Source: Nocardia ignorata NBRC 108230 (GTDB taxonomy: Bacteria; Actinomycetota; Actinomycetes; Mycobacteriales; Mycobacteriaceae). Taken from it: a stretch of DNA of 64,000 nucleotides. The notes below the pieces were generated by a model. It searched no databases. It saw only the letters and a program-made list of their open reading frames with translations, and was not told the origin of the DNA. The position numbers were made by a program, and so were the translations under genes. The stretch lies in contig NZ_BDBI01000026.1 of the NCBI RefSeq assembly GCF_001612905.1, forward strand, positions 62,001 to 126,000, written 5' to 3'. Below are positions 1-9,464 of the stretch, in pieces. Positions within the stretch are counted from its first letter, which is position 1. Each line of letters opens with the position of its first letter.

Positions 1-85
1 CGTACTCATCCGACGAACGACCGCGGTGGTGATCGACAGCCGCTGGTGAGAATTCTGCGCCGATTCCCGAGAAGCCGCGCTGAGA

Positions 86-1756
86 TCAGTGCACCGGTGT
101 GGTTCGGGGTTCGAGGCGGCCGCCGGAGCGCACGGCGAACGAGGTGCCGTGGCGGATTCCGGTGGCGGGGTCGGTGACGTCGAAGGCGTAGAACCAGTCC
201 ATCTGGGTTGCCTCGGGGGTCACGTCGAGGACACCGAAACCGTGTGAGTCCAGTTCCACGTATCGCAGGTGGTGGTTGGCCGCCTTGATGGCTTCCTCGG
301 CGGCGATCGAGGTGGTGCGCGGCGGAGTTTTCGTCATGTCGGTGACGCTGGCCGAGGTGACCGACGGGATGACGAACTCCGCGCCGACCGTCGGTCCGCC
401 CGGGTAGTTCGCGGCGTTCAGCGGCAGGTCGGCGGCCCAGGAGGTGTGGATGTCGCCGGTCAGGAACACGACATCGCCGACCTGATCGCCCGCGATGGTC
501 TCGAACAGGGTGCGGCGGTCGGCGGTGTAGCCGTCCCACTGGTCGCCGTTGACGGTGATGCCGCCCTGCGGGATGCCGAGCGCGGCGGTGATGGCCTCGG
601 TGGTCGCCGGTTCCAGCGGCGGGAACACCAGCGGCGCGATCATCACCGAATTGCCGACGAGCTTCCACTGGGTCGGCGACGAGACCAATCCCGCTGTGAG
701 CCAATCCATCTGGGCCCGGCCGGTGATGGTGCGCGCCGGGTCGTCGGCGTGCCGCCAACCCGCGACCGGGCCCGCCTCCTCGTCGCGGTAGCTGCGCAGG
801 TCGAGCATCGACAGCTCGGCCAGGGTGCCGAACCGCAGCCGCCGGTAGATCTGTACCGCCCCGTCGGCACGGGTGGCGCGCACCGGCATCCACTCGAGGT
901 AGGCCTTGGCCGAGGCCGCCCGACGGTCGGCCCAGGCGCCCTGGGTGGCGGGATCGTGGTCCTCGGAGCCCTCGCGCCAGGAATTGTCGGCCGACTCGTG
1001 GTCGTCCCAGGTGCAGATGAAGGGCAGCACGGCGTGCAACGCCATCAGATCCGGATCGGTCTTGTACTGGCCGTGGCGGATCCGGTAGTCGGCGAGGGTG
1101 ACGATCTCGTGCGCCGGATCGTGCGCGCGCACCGCTCCGGCGCGGCCGACGTACTCCCCGCGACCGTATTCGTAGATGTAGTCGCCGAGGTGGACGATGG
1201 CGTCGAGGTCGCCGCGCGCGGCCAGGTGCCGGTAGGCGCCGAACCAGCCCGCTTCCCAGTTCGAGCACGACACCAGGCCCAGGCGCAGCCGGTCGACGGA
1301 GCTGTCGGCCGCGGGCGCGGTGCTGGTGCGCCCGATCGGGGAGGTCTGACCGAGCGCGTGGAAGCGGTAGCAGTAGCCGGTGCCCGCCGACAGGCCTTTC
1401 GCGTCGATTTTCACGGTGTGGTCGGTGTCGGCGGTCGCTGTCACGGTGCCGGAGGCGGCCACCTGTGTGAAGGTCTCGTCGGTGGCGATCTCCCAGCGCA
1501 CCGAGGTCGCGTCGCCGAGGCCCGAGCCGGGGGTCGCGTCGTCGTCGACGCTCACGCGCGTCCACAGGATCACCGCGTCGGGCAGCGGATCGCCCGAGGC
1601 CACGCCGTGCCGGAACACCGCTCCGGTCGCGTGAGCCTGCGCCGAACCGATCAGCACCGCCGCCGCGGCCGCTGTGCTGCCTTTGAACAGGGTGCGGCGG
1701 GCGAACAGCCCCGCGGGCACGACCTCGGTGTTTTCGACCACGATCAGCGATCTCAT
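86..1756 (-). CDS. phoD: PhoD-family alkaline phosphatase, Tat-exported
   Basis: A 556-residue secreted metallophosphoesterase that should hydrolyse phosphodiesters or phosphomonoesters outside the membrane. The N-terminus holds a twin-arginine signal: RRTLFKGS near residue 21 followed by an Ala-rich core ending near SAQAHA. The mature part opens with HGVASGDPLPDAVILWTRV, the PhoD N-terminal signature. Metal-ligand stretches follow: VHLGDYIYEYG, TWDDHESADNSW and LTGDIHTSW, which in PhoD enzymes bind iron and calcium. Length fits the family. It is divergent from rarA across about 115 bases. Phosphate-starvation control is usual for the family, but I identified no Pho box. Function is assigned by motif; the exact start is not certain. 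Confidence 0.9.
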   Translation of the reverse strand: MRSLIVVENTEVVPAGLFARRTLFKGSTAAAAAVLIGSAQAHATGAVFRHGVASGDPLPDAVILWTRVSVDDDATPGSGLGDATSVRWEIATDETFTQVAASGTVTATADTDHTVKIDAKGLSAGTGYCYRFHALGQTSPIGRTSTAPAADSSVDRLRLGLVSCSNWEAGWFGAYRHLAARGDLDAIVHLGDYIYEYGRGEYVGRAGAVRAHDPAHEIVTLADYRIRHGQYKTDPDLMALHAVLPFICTWDDHESADNSWREGSEDHDPATQGAWADRRAASAKAYLEWMPVRATRADGAVQIYRRLRFGTLAELSMLDLRSYRDEEAGPVAGWRHADDPARTITGRAQMDWLTAGLVSSPTQWKLVGNSVMIAPLVFPPLEPATTEAITAALGIPQGGITVNGDQWDGYTADRRTLFETIAGDQVGDVVFLTGDIHTSWAADLPLNAANYPGGPTVGAEFVIPSVTSASVTDMTKTPPRTTSIAAEEAIKAANHHLRYVELDSHGFGVLDVTPEATQMDWFYAFDVTDPATGIRHGTSFAVRSGGRLEPRTTPVH

Positions 1757-1872
1757 CCCAGCGCGGCCCGGCGCGCAAGTCGGACACGCAGAATTTGGTC
1801 ATCTGTTCAGGTTCGCTGCCCGTGCCGGGCGATCGACCGGATGTGTCCGAGGGTCTCGGTACCCTGCACGAC

Positions 1873-3219
1873 GTGAGTGATCAGCTGTTCGACGTGCCGG
1901 GCGAACCCGCCGAGCCCGAGCGTGGACTCGACGCGGTGGTGCGGCGCGATCCCGGGGCGCCGCTGGCGGTCCGGATGCGGCCGCGCTCGCTGGACGAAGT
2001 GATCGGTCAGCAGCATCTGCTCGGCCCCGGTTCGCCGCTGCGCAGGCTCGTCGAGGGGTCCGGCGCCGCATCGGTGCTGCTCTACGGCCCGCCCGGCACC
2101 GGCAAGACCACCCTCGCCTCGTTGTTGTCGCAGGCCACCGGGCGCCGGTTCGAGGCGTTGTCGGCACTGTCGGCGGGTGTCAAGGAGGTGCGCGCGGTCA
2201 TCGACCTCGCGCGCAAACGGCTGGCCGTGGGCGAACAGACCGTGCTGTTCATCGACGAGGTGCACCGGTTCTCCAAGACTCAGCAGGACGCGCTGCTCGC
2301 GGCGGTGGAGAACCGGATCGTGCTGCTCGTCGGCGCGACCACCGAGAATCCGTCGTTCTCCGTGGTGTCGCCCTTGCTGTCGCGCTCGCTGGTGCTGCAG
2401 TTGCAGTCGCTCACCACCGACGACATCCGGGCGGTGCTGGAACGCGCGATCGCCGACGAGCGGGGGCTGGCGGGGGAGTACACCGTCACCGAGGAGGCGC
2501 TCGACCACATCGTGCGGGTCGCAGGCGGGGATGCGCGCCGGGCACTCACCGCGCTCGAGGCCTCGGCCGAATCCTCGCTCGACGGCACCGTCGACCTCGA
2601 ACTGGTCGAGGCGAGCGTCGACAAGGCCGCCGTGCGCTACGACCGCGCGGGCGACCAGCACTACGACGTCATCAGCGCCTTCATCAAATCCATCCGCGGC
2701 TCCGATGTGGACGCGGCCCTGCACTATCTGGCCCGCATGCTCACCGCGGGCGAGGACCCGCGCTTCATCGCCCGGCGCCTGATGATCCACGCCAGCGAGG
2801 ACGTCGGCATGGCCGACCCGATGGCGCTGCAGACCGCGACCGCCGCCGCTCAGGTCGTGCAGCTCGTCGGTCTGCCGGAAGCGAAACTGGCGCTGGCGCA
2901 GGCGACCATCCACCTGGCCACCGCGCCGAAATCCGGTGCGGTCACCTCGGCGCTGGCCGCGGCCATGTCCGACATCACCGCGGGCAAGGCGGGCGCGGTG
3001 CCACCGCACCTACGCGACGGGCACTACGCGGGCGCCAAGGCCCTGGGCAATGCCGAGGGCTACAAATTCCCGCACAACCACCGCGGCGGTGTGGTCGCCC
3101 AGCAATACCCGCCCGACGAGATCGTCGGCACCGACTACTACGAACCCACCGACCACGGCTTCGAACGCGAGGTCGGTTCCCGCGTGAGCAAGTTGCGTCG
3201 CATCATCCGGGGCAGCTGA
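1873..3219 (+). CDS. rarA: Replication-associated recombination protein RarA (MgsA), AAA+ ATPase
   Basis: A 448-residue clamp-loader-like AAA+ ATPase that acts at stalled replication forks. Walker A GPPGTGKT lies at residues 72-79, Walker B is LFIDEVHRF, and the sensor stretch is VGATTENPSFSV. The C-terminal half carries the tetramerisation region (YDVISAFIKSIRGSDVDAAL) and the family ending YKFPHNHRGGVVAQQY. The frame is open further upstream, but the GTG at 1873 is preferred: a TACCCT -10 box at 1860-1865 sits 7 bases before it, the layout of a leaderless actinobacterial transcript, and the protein then has the normal length. It precedes alaS, as in mycobacteria. Confidence 0.93.
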   Translation: MSDQLFDVPGEPAEPERGLDAVVRRDPGAPLAVRMRPRSLDEVIGQQHLLGPGSPLRRLVEGSGAASVLLYGPPGTGKTTLASLLSQATGRRFEALSALSAGVKEVRAVIDLARKRLAVGEQTVLFIDEVHRFSKTQQDALLAAVENRIVLLVGATTENPSFSVVSPLLSRSLVLQLQSLTTDDIRAVLERAIADERGLAGEYTVTEEALDHIVRVAGGDARRALTALEASAESSLDGTVDLELVEASVDKAAVRYDRAGDQHYDVISAFIKSIRGSDVDAALHYLARMLTAGEDPRFIARRLMIHASEDVGMADPMALQTATAAAQVVQLVGLPEAKLALAQATIHLATAPKSGAVTSALAAAMSDITAGKAGAVPPHLRDGHYAGAKALGNAEGYKFPHNHRGGVVAQQYPPDEIVGTDYYEPTDHGFEREVGSRVSKLRRIIRGS

Positions 3220-3299
3220 GCAAGCCACGTCCGGATTGTCGCCGAGACCACCGACTCCGGCGGAAAACCGGTGGATCGCAGACGGTAGGCTGGTCAGCT

Positions 3300-5966
3300 G
3301 TGCAGACCCACGAGATTAGACGGCGTTTCCTGGACCATTTCGTCCGTGCCGGACACACCGAGGTACCCAGTGCCTCGCTGATCCTGGCCGACCCCAACCT
3401 GCTGTTCGTCAATGCGGGCATGGTCCAGTTCAAGCCGTATTTCCTGGGTCAGGAAGCGGCGCCGTACGCGCGAGCTACCAGCGTGCAGAAGTGCGTGCGC
3501 ACCGGTGACATCGACGAGGTCGGCGTCACCACCCGGCACAACACCTTCTTCCAGATGGCCGGCAACTTCTCCTTCGGCGACTACTTCAAGGAAGGCGCCA
3601 TCACCCTGGCTTGGGAGCTGATCTCCAAGTCCCAGGAGGACGGCGGTTTCGGTTTCGACCCCGAACGCATCTGGGTCACCGCCTACGAGTCCGACCCGGA
3701 AGCGGCCGAGATCTGGGAGCGCGTCGCCGGAATCCCGAAGGAGCGCATCCAGTTCCGCGACGGCAAGGACAACTACTGGGACATGGGCGTGCCCGGTCCC
3801 GGCGGTCCCTGCTCGGAGATCTACTACGACCGCGGCCCCGCCTACGGCAAGGAAGGCGGCCCGGTCGCCGACGAGGACCGCTACCTCGAGATCTGGAACC
3901 TGGTGTTCATGCAGGACATCCGCGGTGAGGACAGCCCGAAGCTGGGCTTCCCGCCGGTCGGGTCGCTGCCGCGCAAGAACATCGACACCGGCATGGGCGT
4001 CGAGCGCGTCGCCATGCTGCTCCAAGGCGTGGAGAACGTCTACGAGACCGACCTGCTGCGCCCCATCATCGACAAGGCCGAGCAGCTCACCGGCCGCGCC
4101 TACGGTGTCGAGCACGCCGACGACGTGCGCTTCCGCGTGATCGCCGATCATGTGCGCAGCTCGGCCATGCTCATCGCCGACGGCGTGAACCCCGGCAACG
4201 ACGGCCGCGGCTACGTGCTGCGCCGCCTGCTGCGCCGCATCGTGCGCTCGGCCCGCCTGCTCGGCGCCGAGAAGCCGGTGATGGCCGAGCTGATGAAGGT
4301 CGTCTCCGAACTGATGTCGCCGTCCTACCCGGAACTGGCCACCGACTTCTCCCGCATCGAGACCGTCGCGGTCGGTGAGGAAACCGCCTTCCTCAAGACC
4401 CTGAACACCGGCGAGACTCTGTTCGAGAACGCCGCGTCCGCGGTGAAGTCCAAGGGCGGCAAGCAGATCGCCGGTTCGGACGCCTTCGCCCTGCACGACA
4501 CCTACGGTTTCCCGATCGACCTCACCCTCGAAATGGCCGCCGAGGCGGGCCTTTCCGTGGACGAGGCGGGGTTCCGTTCGCTGATGGCCGAGCAGCGTCA
4601 GCGCGCCAAGGACGACGCCCAGGCCCGCAAGCACGCTCACGCCGACCTGACCGTCTACAAGGAACTGGTCGACCGCGGCGCCACCGAGTTCACCGGTTTC
4701 GACGAACTCACCTCCGAGGCCAACGTGCTCGCCCTGATCTCCGGTGGTGTGCGGGTGCCCGCCGCCCAGGCCGGTGCGGACGTCGAGGTGATCCTCGATC
4801 GCAGCCCGATGTACGCCGAGTCGGGTGGTCAGATCGCCGACCGCGGCGCGATCACCGCCTCGGGGCTGAAGCTGCGCGTCAACGACGTGCAGAAGATCGC
4901 CAAGAAGCTGTGGGTGCACAAGGCCACCGTGGAGCAGGGCCAGATCACCGAGGGCGATGTGGTTCTCGCCCAGGCGGATCCGTCCTGGCGTCGCGGCGCC
5001 ACCCAGGGCCACTCCGGCACGCACATGGTGCACGCCGCGCTGCGCCAGGTGCTCGGCCCCAACGCCGTGCAGGCCGGTTCGCTGAACAAGCCCGGCTACC
5101 TGCGTTTCGACTTCAATTGGCAGGGTGCGCTGTCCGAGCAGCAGAAGGCCGATATCGAGGCCGTGTCCAACGACGCGGTCGGCGCCGACTTCCCGGTGAA
5201 CACCTTCGTCACCGATCTACCCAAGGCCAAGGCCATGGGCGCGATGGCGTTGTTCGGCGAGAACTACGGCGACGAGGTGCGCGTCGTCGAGATCGGCGGC
5301 CCGTTCTCGATGGAGCTGTGCGGTGGCACCCATGTGGAGCACTCCTCGCAGATCGGCCCGATCACCGTCCTCGGTGAGTCGTCGGTCGGTTCGGGTGTGC
5401 GGCGCGTGGAGGCGTTCGTCGGCCTGGACTCCTACAAGTACCTGGCCAAGGAACGTGCCCTGCTCGCCGGTGTCGCGTCGTCGCTGAAGGTGCCGTCGGA
5501 GGAGGTACCCGGCCGCGTCGAGCAGCTCGTGGAGCGGCTCAAGGTGGCCGAGAAGGAACTCGAGCGCACCAAGATCGCCGCTGTGCTCGCCTCGGCGGGC
5601 ACGTTCGCCGAGCAGGCCGAGCGTGTCGGTTCCGTGCGCCTGGTCGCCGCCGCCGCGCCCGAGGGCGCTTCGGCCGGTGATCTGCGCACCCTGGCCACCG
5701 ATATCCGTGGCCGCCTCGGCACCGATCCGGCGATCGTCGTGCTGCTCGGCAACGTCGACGGCAAGGCGCCGTTCGTGGTGACCGTCAACAAGGCCGCCCA
5801 GGACCTCGGCTTCAAGGCGGGCGATCTCGTCGCCAGCTTCGGTCCGAGCATCGCCGGACGCGGCGGCGGCAAGCCGGAGATGGCGCAGGGCTCCGGCTCG
5901 GACCCGTCGGGTATCCCGAACGGTTTGACCTCGGTCCGCGCCCGGGTGGCCGAACTCGCCGGCTGA
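3300..5966 (+). CDS. alaS: Alanyl-tRNA synthetase
   Basis: An 888-residue class II synthetase that charges tRNA(Ala) and edits mischarged Ser and Gly. The catalytic domain begins QTHEIRRRFLDHFVRAGH. The editing domain has the zinc ligands H571 and H575 (HSGTHMVH) and C674 and H678 (CGGTH). A coiled coil (about residues 725-765) and a DHHA1-type C-terminal domain with a Gly-rich loop (GRGGGKPEMAQGSG) follow. Full length for the family. The GTG start lies 8 bases after a TAGGCT -10 box (3286-3291), so the message is probably leaderless. The stop shares one base with the ruvX start, indicating cotranscription. Confidence 0.97.
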   Translation: MQTHEIRRRFLDHFVRAGHTEVPSASLILADPNLLFVNAGMVQFKPYFLGQEAAPYARATSVQKCVRTGDIDEVGVTTRHNTFFQMAGNFSFGDYFKEGAITLAWELISKSQEDGGFGFDPERIWVTAYESDPEAAEIWERVAGIPKERIQFRDGKDNYWDMGVPGPGGPCSEIYYDRGPAYGKEGGPVADEDRYLEIWNLVFMQDIRGEDSPKLGFPPVGSLPRKNIDTGMGVERVAMLLQGVENVYETDLLRPIIDKAEQLTGRAYGVEHADDVRFRVIADHVRSSAMLIADGVNPGNDGRGYVLRRLLRRIVRSARLLGAEKPVMAELMKVVSELMSPSYPELATDFSRIETVAVGEETAFLKTLNTGETLFENAASAVKSKGGKQIAGSDAFALHDTYGFPIDLTLEMAAEAGLSVDEAGFRSLMAEQRQRAKDDAQARKHAHADLTVYKELVDRGATEFTGFDELTSEANVLALISGGVRVPAAQAGADVEVILDRSPMYAESGGQIADRGAITASGLKLRVNDVQKIAKKLWVHKATVEQGQITEGDVVLAQADPSWRRGATQGHSGTHMVHAALRQVLGPNAVQAGSLNKPGYLRFDFNWQGALSEQQKADIEAVSNDAVGADFPVNTFVTDLPKAKAMGAMALFGENYGDEVRVVEIGGPFSMELCGGTHVEHSSQIGPITVLGESSVGSGVRRVEAFVGLDSYKYLAKERALLAGVASSLKVPSEEVPGRVEQLVERLKVAEKELERTKIAAVLASAGTFAEQAERVGSVRLVAAAAPEGASAGDLRTLATDIRGRLGTDPAIVVLLGNVDGKAPFVVTVNKAAQDLGFKAGDLVASFGPSIAGRGGGKPEMAQGSGSDPSGIPNGLTSVRARVAELAG

Positions 5967-6508
5967 TGAGCACCCCCGCCTCGGACGAGGCCCCGGCCGA
6001 TCGACCCGATCCGGCGACCGACCCCGGTCGCGGCCGCCGGATCGCGGTCGATGTCGGCAGTGTCCGCATCGGCGTGGCGTCCTGTGACCCCGACGGGGTG
6101 CTCGCCACGCCGGTGGAGACCGTCCCACGCGCCAAATCCAGCCGTCAGGGCGGTCCACCCGCCGACATCGCAAGAATTGCCGAGATTGTGCGGGAGTACG
6201 AAGCCGTCGAGGTGATCGTCGGCCTGCCCCGGACGCTGCGCGGCGAAAACGGCACCGCCGCGGGCATCGCCCGCAAGTTTGCCAAGCAGTTGCGCCGGGT
6301 GATCGACCCGATTCCGGTGCGCCTTTCCGACGAACGTTTGACTACGGTGTCTGCTGCACGTGCGTTGCGCGAGAGTGGAGTTCGCGCACGTGGCCAGCGG
6401 CAGATGATCGACCAGGCGGCAGCGGTGTCGATTCTGCAAGGATGGTTGGACGAGCGGAGTTCGATGGTGAAGGACGCAGCAGACACAGCGGTCGGAGATG
6501 ATGCATGA
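5966..6508 (+). CDS. ruvX: RuvX/YqgF, RNase H-fold nuclease (Holliday junction resolvase family)
   Basis: A 180-residue protein of the YqgF family, linked to pre-16S rRNA maturation and to Holliday junction resolution. The core starts with GRRIAVDVGSVRIGVA, holding the first catalytic Asp, then VIVGLPRTLRGENG and VRLSDERLTTV, which match the other active-site segments. About 20 polar residues precede the core and a short acidic tail follows it. The ATG overlaps the alaS TGA by one base and the stop overlaps the mltG ATG (ATGA). It therefore sits in a tight alaS-ruvX-mltG-aroE operon, the same order as in mycobacteria. Confidence 0.93.
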   Translation: MSTPASDEAPADRPDPATDPGRGRRIAVDVGSVRIGVASCDPDGVLATPVETVPRAKSSRQGGPPADIARIAEIVREYEAVEVIVGLPRTLRGENGTAAGIARKFAKQLRRVIDPIPVRLSDERLTTVSAARALRESGVRARGQRQMIDQAAAVSILQGWLDERSSMVKDAADTAVGDDA

Positions 6509-7980
6509 CCGACCGATGGGCCAGGGCAGAGGAGCGGTACCGGGCGCGTGAGGCGGACCGGCGTTACCCGCGCCGCGACGACTGGGGTCTGGACCCCCGT
6601 GCGTCGCGCGAGGAGCCCGAGGTCCCCGAATGGGACGACTTCGACGACGACACGAACGTCATCCCACGCTACGAGGACGAGTTCCCCGAGCCGGAGCCCG
6701 AACCGGAACCCGAACCGCCGCGCCGGGTGGGTCAGCGCCCACCGCGCGCCACACCCGCCGGACGCGGCCGCGCCAGATCCGGTGCGGGACGCGGCAAACG
6801 GTCGCGGATCGCCTCCCGCAAGGCGGCCGAACGCAAGCGCCGCCGCCGCAACATGTGGGTGGTGGCCGCCGTCTTCGCGCTGCTGTTCGTCTCGGCGGCG
6901 GGCTTCGCGGGCTACAAATTGATGGGAAGCCTCGCTCCCGCGGAGGATTTCGCGGGCCCGGCAGGCAAACCTGTTGTCGTCCAGGTGCATCCGGGCGACA
7001 CCGCTACCGAGATCGCCGAAGCGATGCACGAGCGTGGCATCGTCGCCAGTTCCGAGGCCTTCTACGAGGCGGCCGTGCAGAACGCCGGGATGAACAGCGT
7101 GCAGCCCGGCTTCTACGCGATCGGTGAGCGCAGCCCCGCCGCCGACGCCGTCGCCGCGCTGGTCGGTGGTAAGTCCCGCGTGGGCAATGTGGTCGTGTCC
7201 GAGGGCAGGTTGCTGCACGACAAGCACGACGTGAGCACCGGTGGCCGCTACGACGGCATCTACCGCAAGATCGCCGACGCCAGTTGCGTGGGCCCCGAAC
7301 GCAAGTGCGTGACCTACGAGCAGCTCGACGCGGCGGGTGCGAGCCTCGACCTGGCCGCCCTCGGTGTCCCGCAGTGGGCGATGCAGGCGGTCATGGACTG
7401 CCCTGACCGGGCCAGGCAGCTCGAAGGACTCATCGCGGCAGGCACCTGGGACTTCGATCCCAGCGGCACCCCGCAGCAGATCCTGAAGCAACTGATCACC
7501 GCGAGCGTGCAGGCCTACGAGGCCACCGGACTGCTGCAGTCCGGGGCCGACACGAAACTGTCGCCCTACGAGATGTTGATCGCCGCGTCGCTGGTGGAAC
7601 GCGAGGCCAAGCCCGAGGACATGGGCAAGGTGGCCCGGGTGATCGTGAACCGTCTCGAGGTCGGCCAGATGCTGCAGTTCGACTCCACGGTGAACTACAC
7701 CCTCGAGACCACCGAGGTCGCCACGACCGACGCCGACCGCGCCGCCGTGACCGCCTGGAACACCTACGCGATGGAGGGCCTGCCCAAGACGCCGATCGCC
7801 GCACCCTCGGTGGCCGCGTTGCGGGCCGTCGAGAAGCCTGAGCCGGGACCGTGGCTGTACTTCGTGACCGTCGACAAGCAGGGCACGACGAAGTTCACCG
7901 ACTCCTACCAGGAGCACCTGCGGCTGGTCACCCAGGCACAGCGCAGCGGCATTCTCGACAGCTCGCGGACCGGTGGCTGA
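6505..7980 (+). CDS. mltG: Endolytic murein transglycosylase MltG
   Basis: A 491-residue YceG-family enzyme that cleaves nascent glycan strands and so sets peptidoglycan chain length. Residues 1-115 form a charged cytoplasmic head with a Pro-Glu repeat (PEPEPEPEPEPP) and an Arg/Lys-rich stretch. A single membrane segment lies near residues 116-138 (WVVAAVFALLFVSAAGFAGY). A LysM-like part (VVVQVHPGDTATEIAEAM) precedes the catalytic YceG domain, in which E365 of SLVEREAK is the expected catalytic Glu and FDSTVNYTLE the second signature. The long cytoplasmic head is typical of actinobacteria. The 3' end overlaps the GTG start of aroE by 8 bases. Confidence 0.92.
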   Translation: MTDRWARAEERYRAREADRRYPRRDDWGLDPRASREEPEVPEWDDFDDDTNVIPRYEDEFPEPEPEPEPEPPRRVGQRPPRATPAGRGRARSGAGRGKRSRIASRKAAERKRRRRNMWVVAAVFALLFVSAAGFAGYKLMGSLAPAEDFAGPAGKPVVVQVHPGDTATEIAEAMHERGIVASSEAFYEAAVQNAGMNSVQPGFYAIGERSPAADAVAALVGGKSRVGNVVVSEGRLLHDKHDVSTGGRYDGIYRKIADASCVGPERKCVTYEQLDAAGASLDLAALGVPQWAMQAVMDCPDRARQLEGLIAAGTWDFDPSGTPQQILKQLITASVQAYEATGLLQSGADTKLSPYEMLIAASLVEREAKPEDMGKVARVIVNRLEVGQMLQFDSTVNYTLETTEVATTDADRAAVTAWNTYAMEGLPKTPIAAPSVAALRAVEKPEPGPWLYFVTVDKQGTTKFTDSYQEHLRLVTQAQRSGILDSSRTGG

Positions 7981-8782
7981 GCCGCGCAAGGCGGCGGTGC
8001 TCGGGCAGCCGATCGGGCATTCACGATCGCCGCAACTGCACACAGCCGCCTACCGTGCGCTCGGTCTGCCCTGGACCTACGAACGCATCGAATGCTCCGC
8101 CGAGCAACTGCCCGGTCTGGTCGACGGACTCGGCCCCGAGTGGGTGGGACTGTCGGTGACGATGCCGGGCAAGGAAGCGGCGCTCGCGTACGCGGACCGG
8201 CGCACCGACCGGGCGGAACTGGTCGGCTCGGCCAACACCCTGCTCCGCACCGACGACGGCTGGTTGGCCGACTGTACCGATGTCGACGGCGTGTTCGGCG
8301 CGCTCCGCGACGGCGGTGTCGACCGGGTCGAGGAGGCGGTGGTGCTCGGCGCGGGCGGTACCGCGCGGCCCGCTCTGCTCGCGCTGTCGCGGCTCGGCGC
8401 TCGATCGGTGACGATCGTCGTCCGCGACGCGGGCCGGGCGCGTGGTGCGCTCGACCTGGCCGAGCGGCTCGGGATGTCGGCTGCCACCGCGTCGTTCGAT
8501 GCCGAATCCCTGGCCGCGATCTGTGCGCGGGCCGCCGCGGTGGTGAGCACGGTGCCCGCGGAGGCGGCGGCCGCGGTCGCGGGATCGGTGGCGACGGCGC
8601 CGGTGGTGCTCGACGCGATCTACAACCCGTGGCCGACACCGCTGGCGACAGCCGTCGAGGAGGCCGGGCACACGGTGGTCAGCGGGCTGCGGATGCTGCT
8701 GAACCAGGCCTACGGTCAGGTCGAGCTGTTCACCGGGCAGCCCGCGCCCCGCGCGGCGATGGCGGCGGCGCTCGACCTCTGA
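7973..8782 (+). CDS. aroE: Shikimate dehydrogenase
   Basis: A 269-residue enzyme that reduces 3-dehydroshikimate to shikimate with NADPH. The substrate-binding loop PIGHSRSPQLH is at the N-terminus, the catalytic Lys is in SVTMPGKEAALAY, and DCTDVDG carries the conserved Asp. The nucleotide loop is VVLGAGGTARPAL, in which the usual GAGGA/G pattern is slightly changed. Full length. The GTG start overlaps the mltG end. The rest of the shikimate block (aroC, aroK, aroB) lies close by on the opposite strand, so the two groups are transcribed toward each other across a double-hairpin gap. Confidence 0.93.
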   Translation: MAEPRKAAVLGQPIGHSRSPQLHTAAYRALGLPWTYERIECSAEQLPGLVDGLGPEWVGLSVTMPGKEAALAYADRRTDRAELVGSANTLLRTDDGWLADCTDVDGVFGALRDGGVDRVEEAVVLGAGGTARPALLALSRLGARSVTIVVRDAGRARGALDLAERLGMSAATASFDAESLAAICARAAAVVSTVPAEAAAAVAGSVATAPVVLDAIYNPWPTPLATAVEEAGHTVVSGLRMLLNQAYGQVELFTGQPAPRAAMAAALDL

Positions 8783-8850
8783 TCGATCCGTTGCCGCGCT
8801 GATCCACGAATTGGTACCGGTTCTAGTTTTGTCCGATTAGGGTGATGCCC

Positions 8851-9297
8851 ATGACCACTTGGCTGTTGCGTGCCATCGCACTCGGGGCGACAGTGGTCGC
8901 CCTGCGGGTTCTGCTCGGATTCGCCATGGCGGCCCTGCCGACCTACGGCATCCTCTGGCGGGCTGCCTGCCTGATCGTGATCGTCGGCGCCGCCATCGCC
9001 TGGGGCGCGCGCGACGCCCGCTCCGCCGACGGCACCGACCTGACCGTCCGCTGGCTGCTGGCAGGCATGGTCGCCGGGCTCGTCAGCGGCGCGGTGTGCT
9101 GGATTCTCGACCAGATCCCGTCGGTCGAGCTCGGCGACGCGGGCGCGCTGTTCGAACTCACCTCCGCGGCGTCGTTCATCATGCTGCTGGTGTTCCTGCC
9201 CGCGATGATCGGCGTGGGCTTCGGTCGTGCCCGGGCGCGCAGATCAGCCGCGAAGCCCCAAGCCGCCCCGGAGCCGGTCCCCGCTTACGCGGGATAG
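8851..9297 (+). CDS. Four-helix membrane protein (B-4DMT-like)
   Basis: A 148-residue hydrophobic protein with about four predicted membrane segments (for example VVALRVLLGFAMAALP, AACLIVIVGAAIAWGA, WLLAGMVAGLVSGAVCWIL and AASFIMLLVFLPAMIG) and a short charged C-terminal tail. It resembles the small mycobacterial and nocardial proteins annotated as B-4DMT transporters; the transport role is inferred from that name only. The ATG at 8851 lies 7 bases after TAGGGT (8838-8843), which fits leaderless transcription; ATG 8845 and GTG 8842 are possible but less likely. It is downstream of aroE with its own promoter. Confidence 0.6.
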   Translation: MTTWLLRAIALGATVVALRVLLGFAMAALPTYGILWRAACLIVIVGAAIAWGARDARSADGTDLTVRWLLAGMVAGLVSGAVCWILDQIPSVELGDAGALFELTSAASFIMLLVFLPAMIGVGFGRARARRSAAKPQAAPEPVPAYAG

Positions 9298-9332
9298 ACG
9301 GACGGCGTACAGCTGGAGGCGTGGGTCCAGCG

Positions 9333-9370
9333 GTCGACGCCGCCTGTGCGCTGTGGGCGGCTGCGTCGAC
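9333..9370. terminator. Hairpin between convergent aroE block and aroB
   Basis: Arms GTCGACGC (9333-9340) and GCGTCGAC (9363-9370) pair perfectly and extend inward through CGCC/GGCG. It is the first of two hairpins in the convergent gap 9298-9464. It could work in either direction; there is no U-tract. Confidence 0.55.
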
Positions 9371-9384
9371 TCGCCGCAGGGCGT

Positions 9385-9415
9385 GCCGCCTGCCTACACG
9401 GCGTAAGCAGGCGGC
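9385..9415. terminator. Second hairpin in the convergent gap before aroB
   Basis: Arms GCCGCCTGC (9385-9393) and GCAGGCGGC (9407-9415) are perfect complements, and TAC/GTA inside the loop can add pairs. The position between the stops of the small membrane protein and aroB suggests a bidirectional terminator, without a U-tract. Confidence 0.65.
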
Positions 9416-9464
9416 GTCTCCGAGCGCGTCGCTCGTCTACGCGTGGTGGAAGTGCGGCCCGTGC

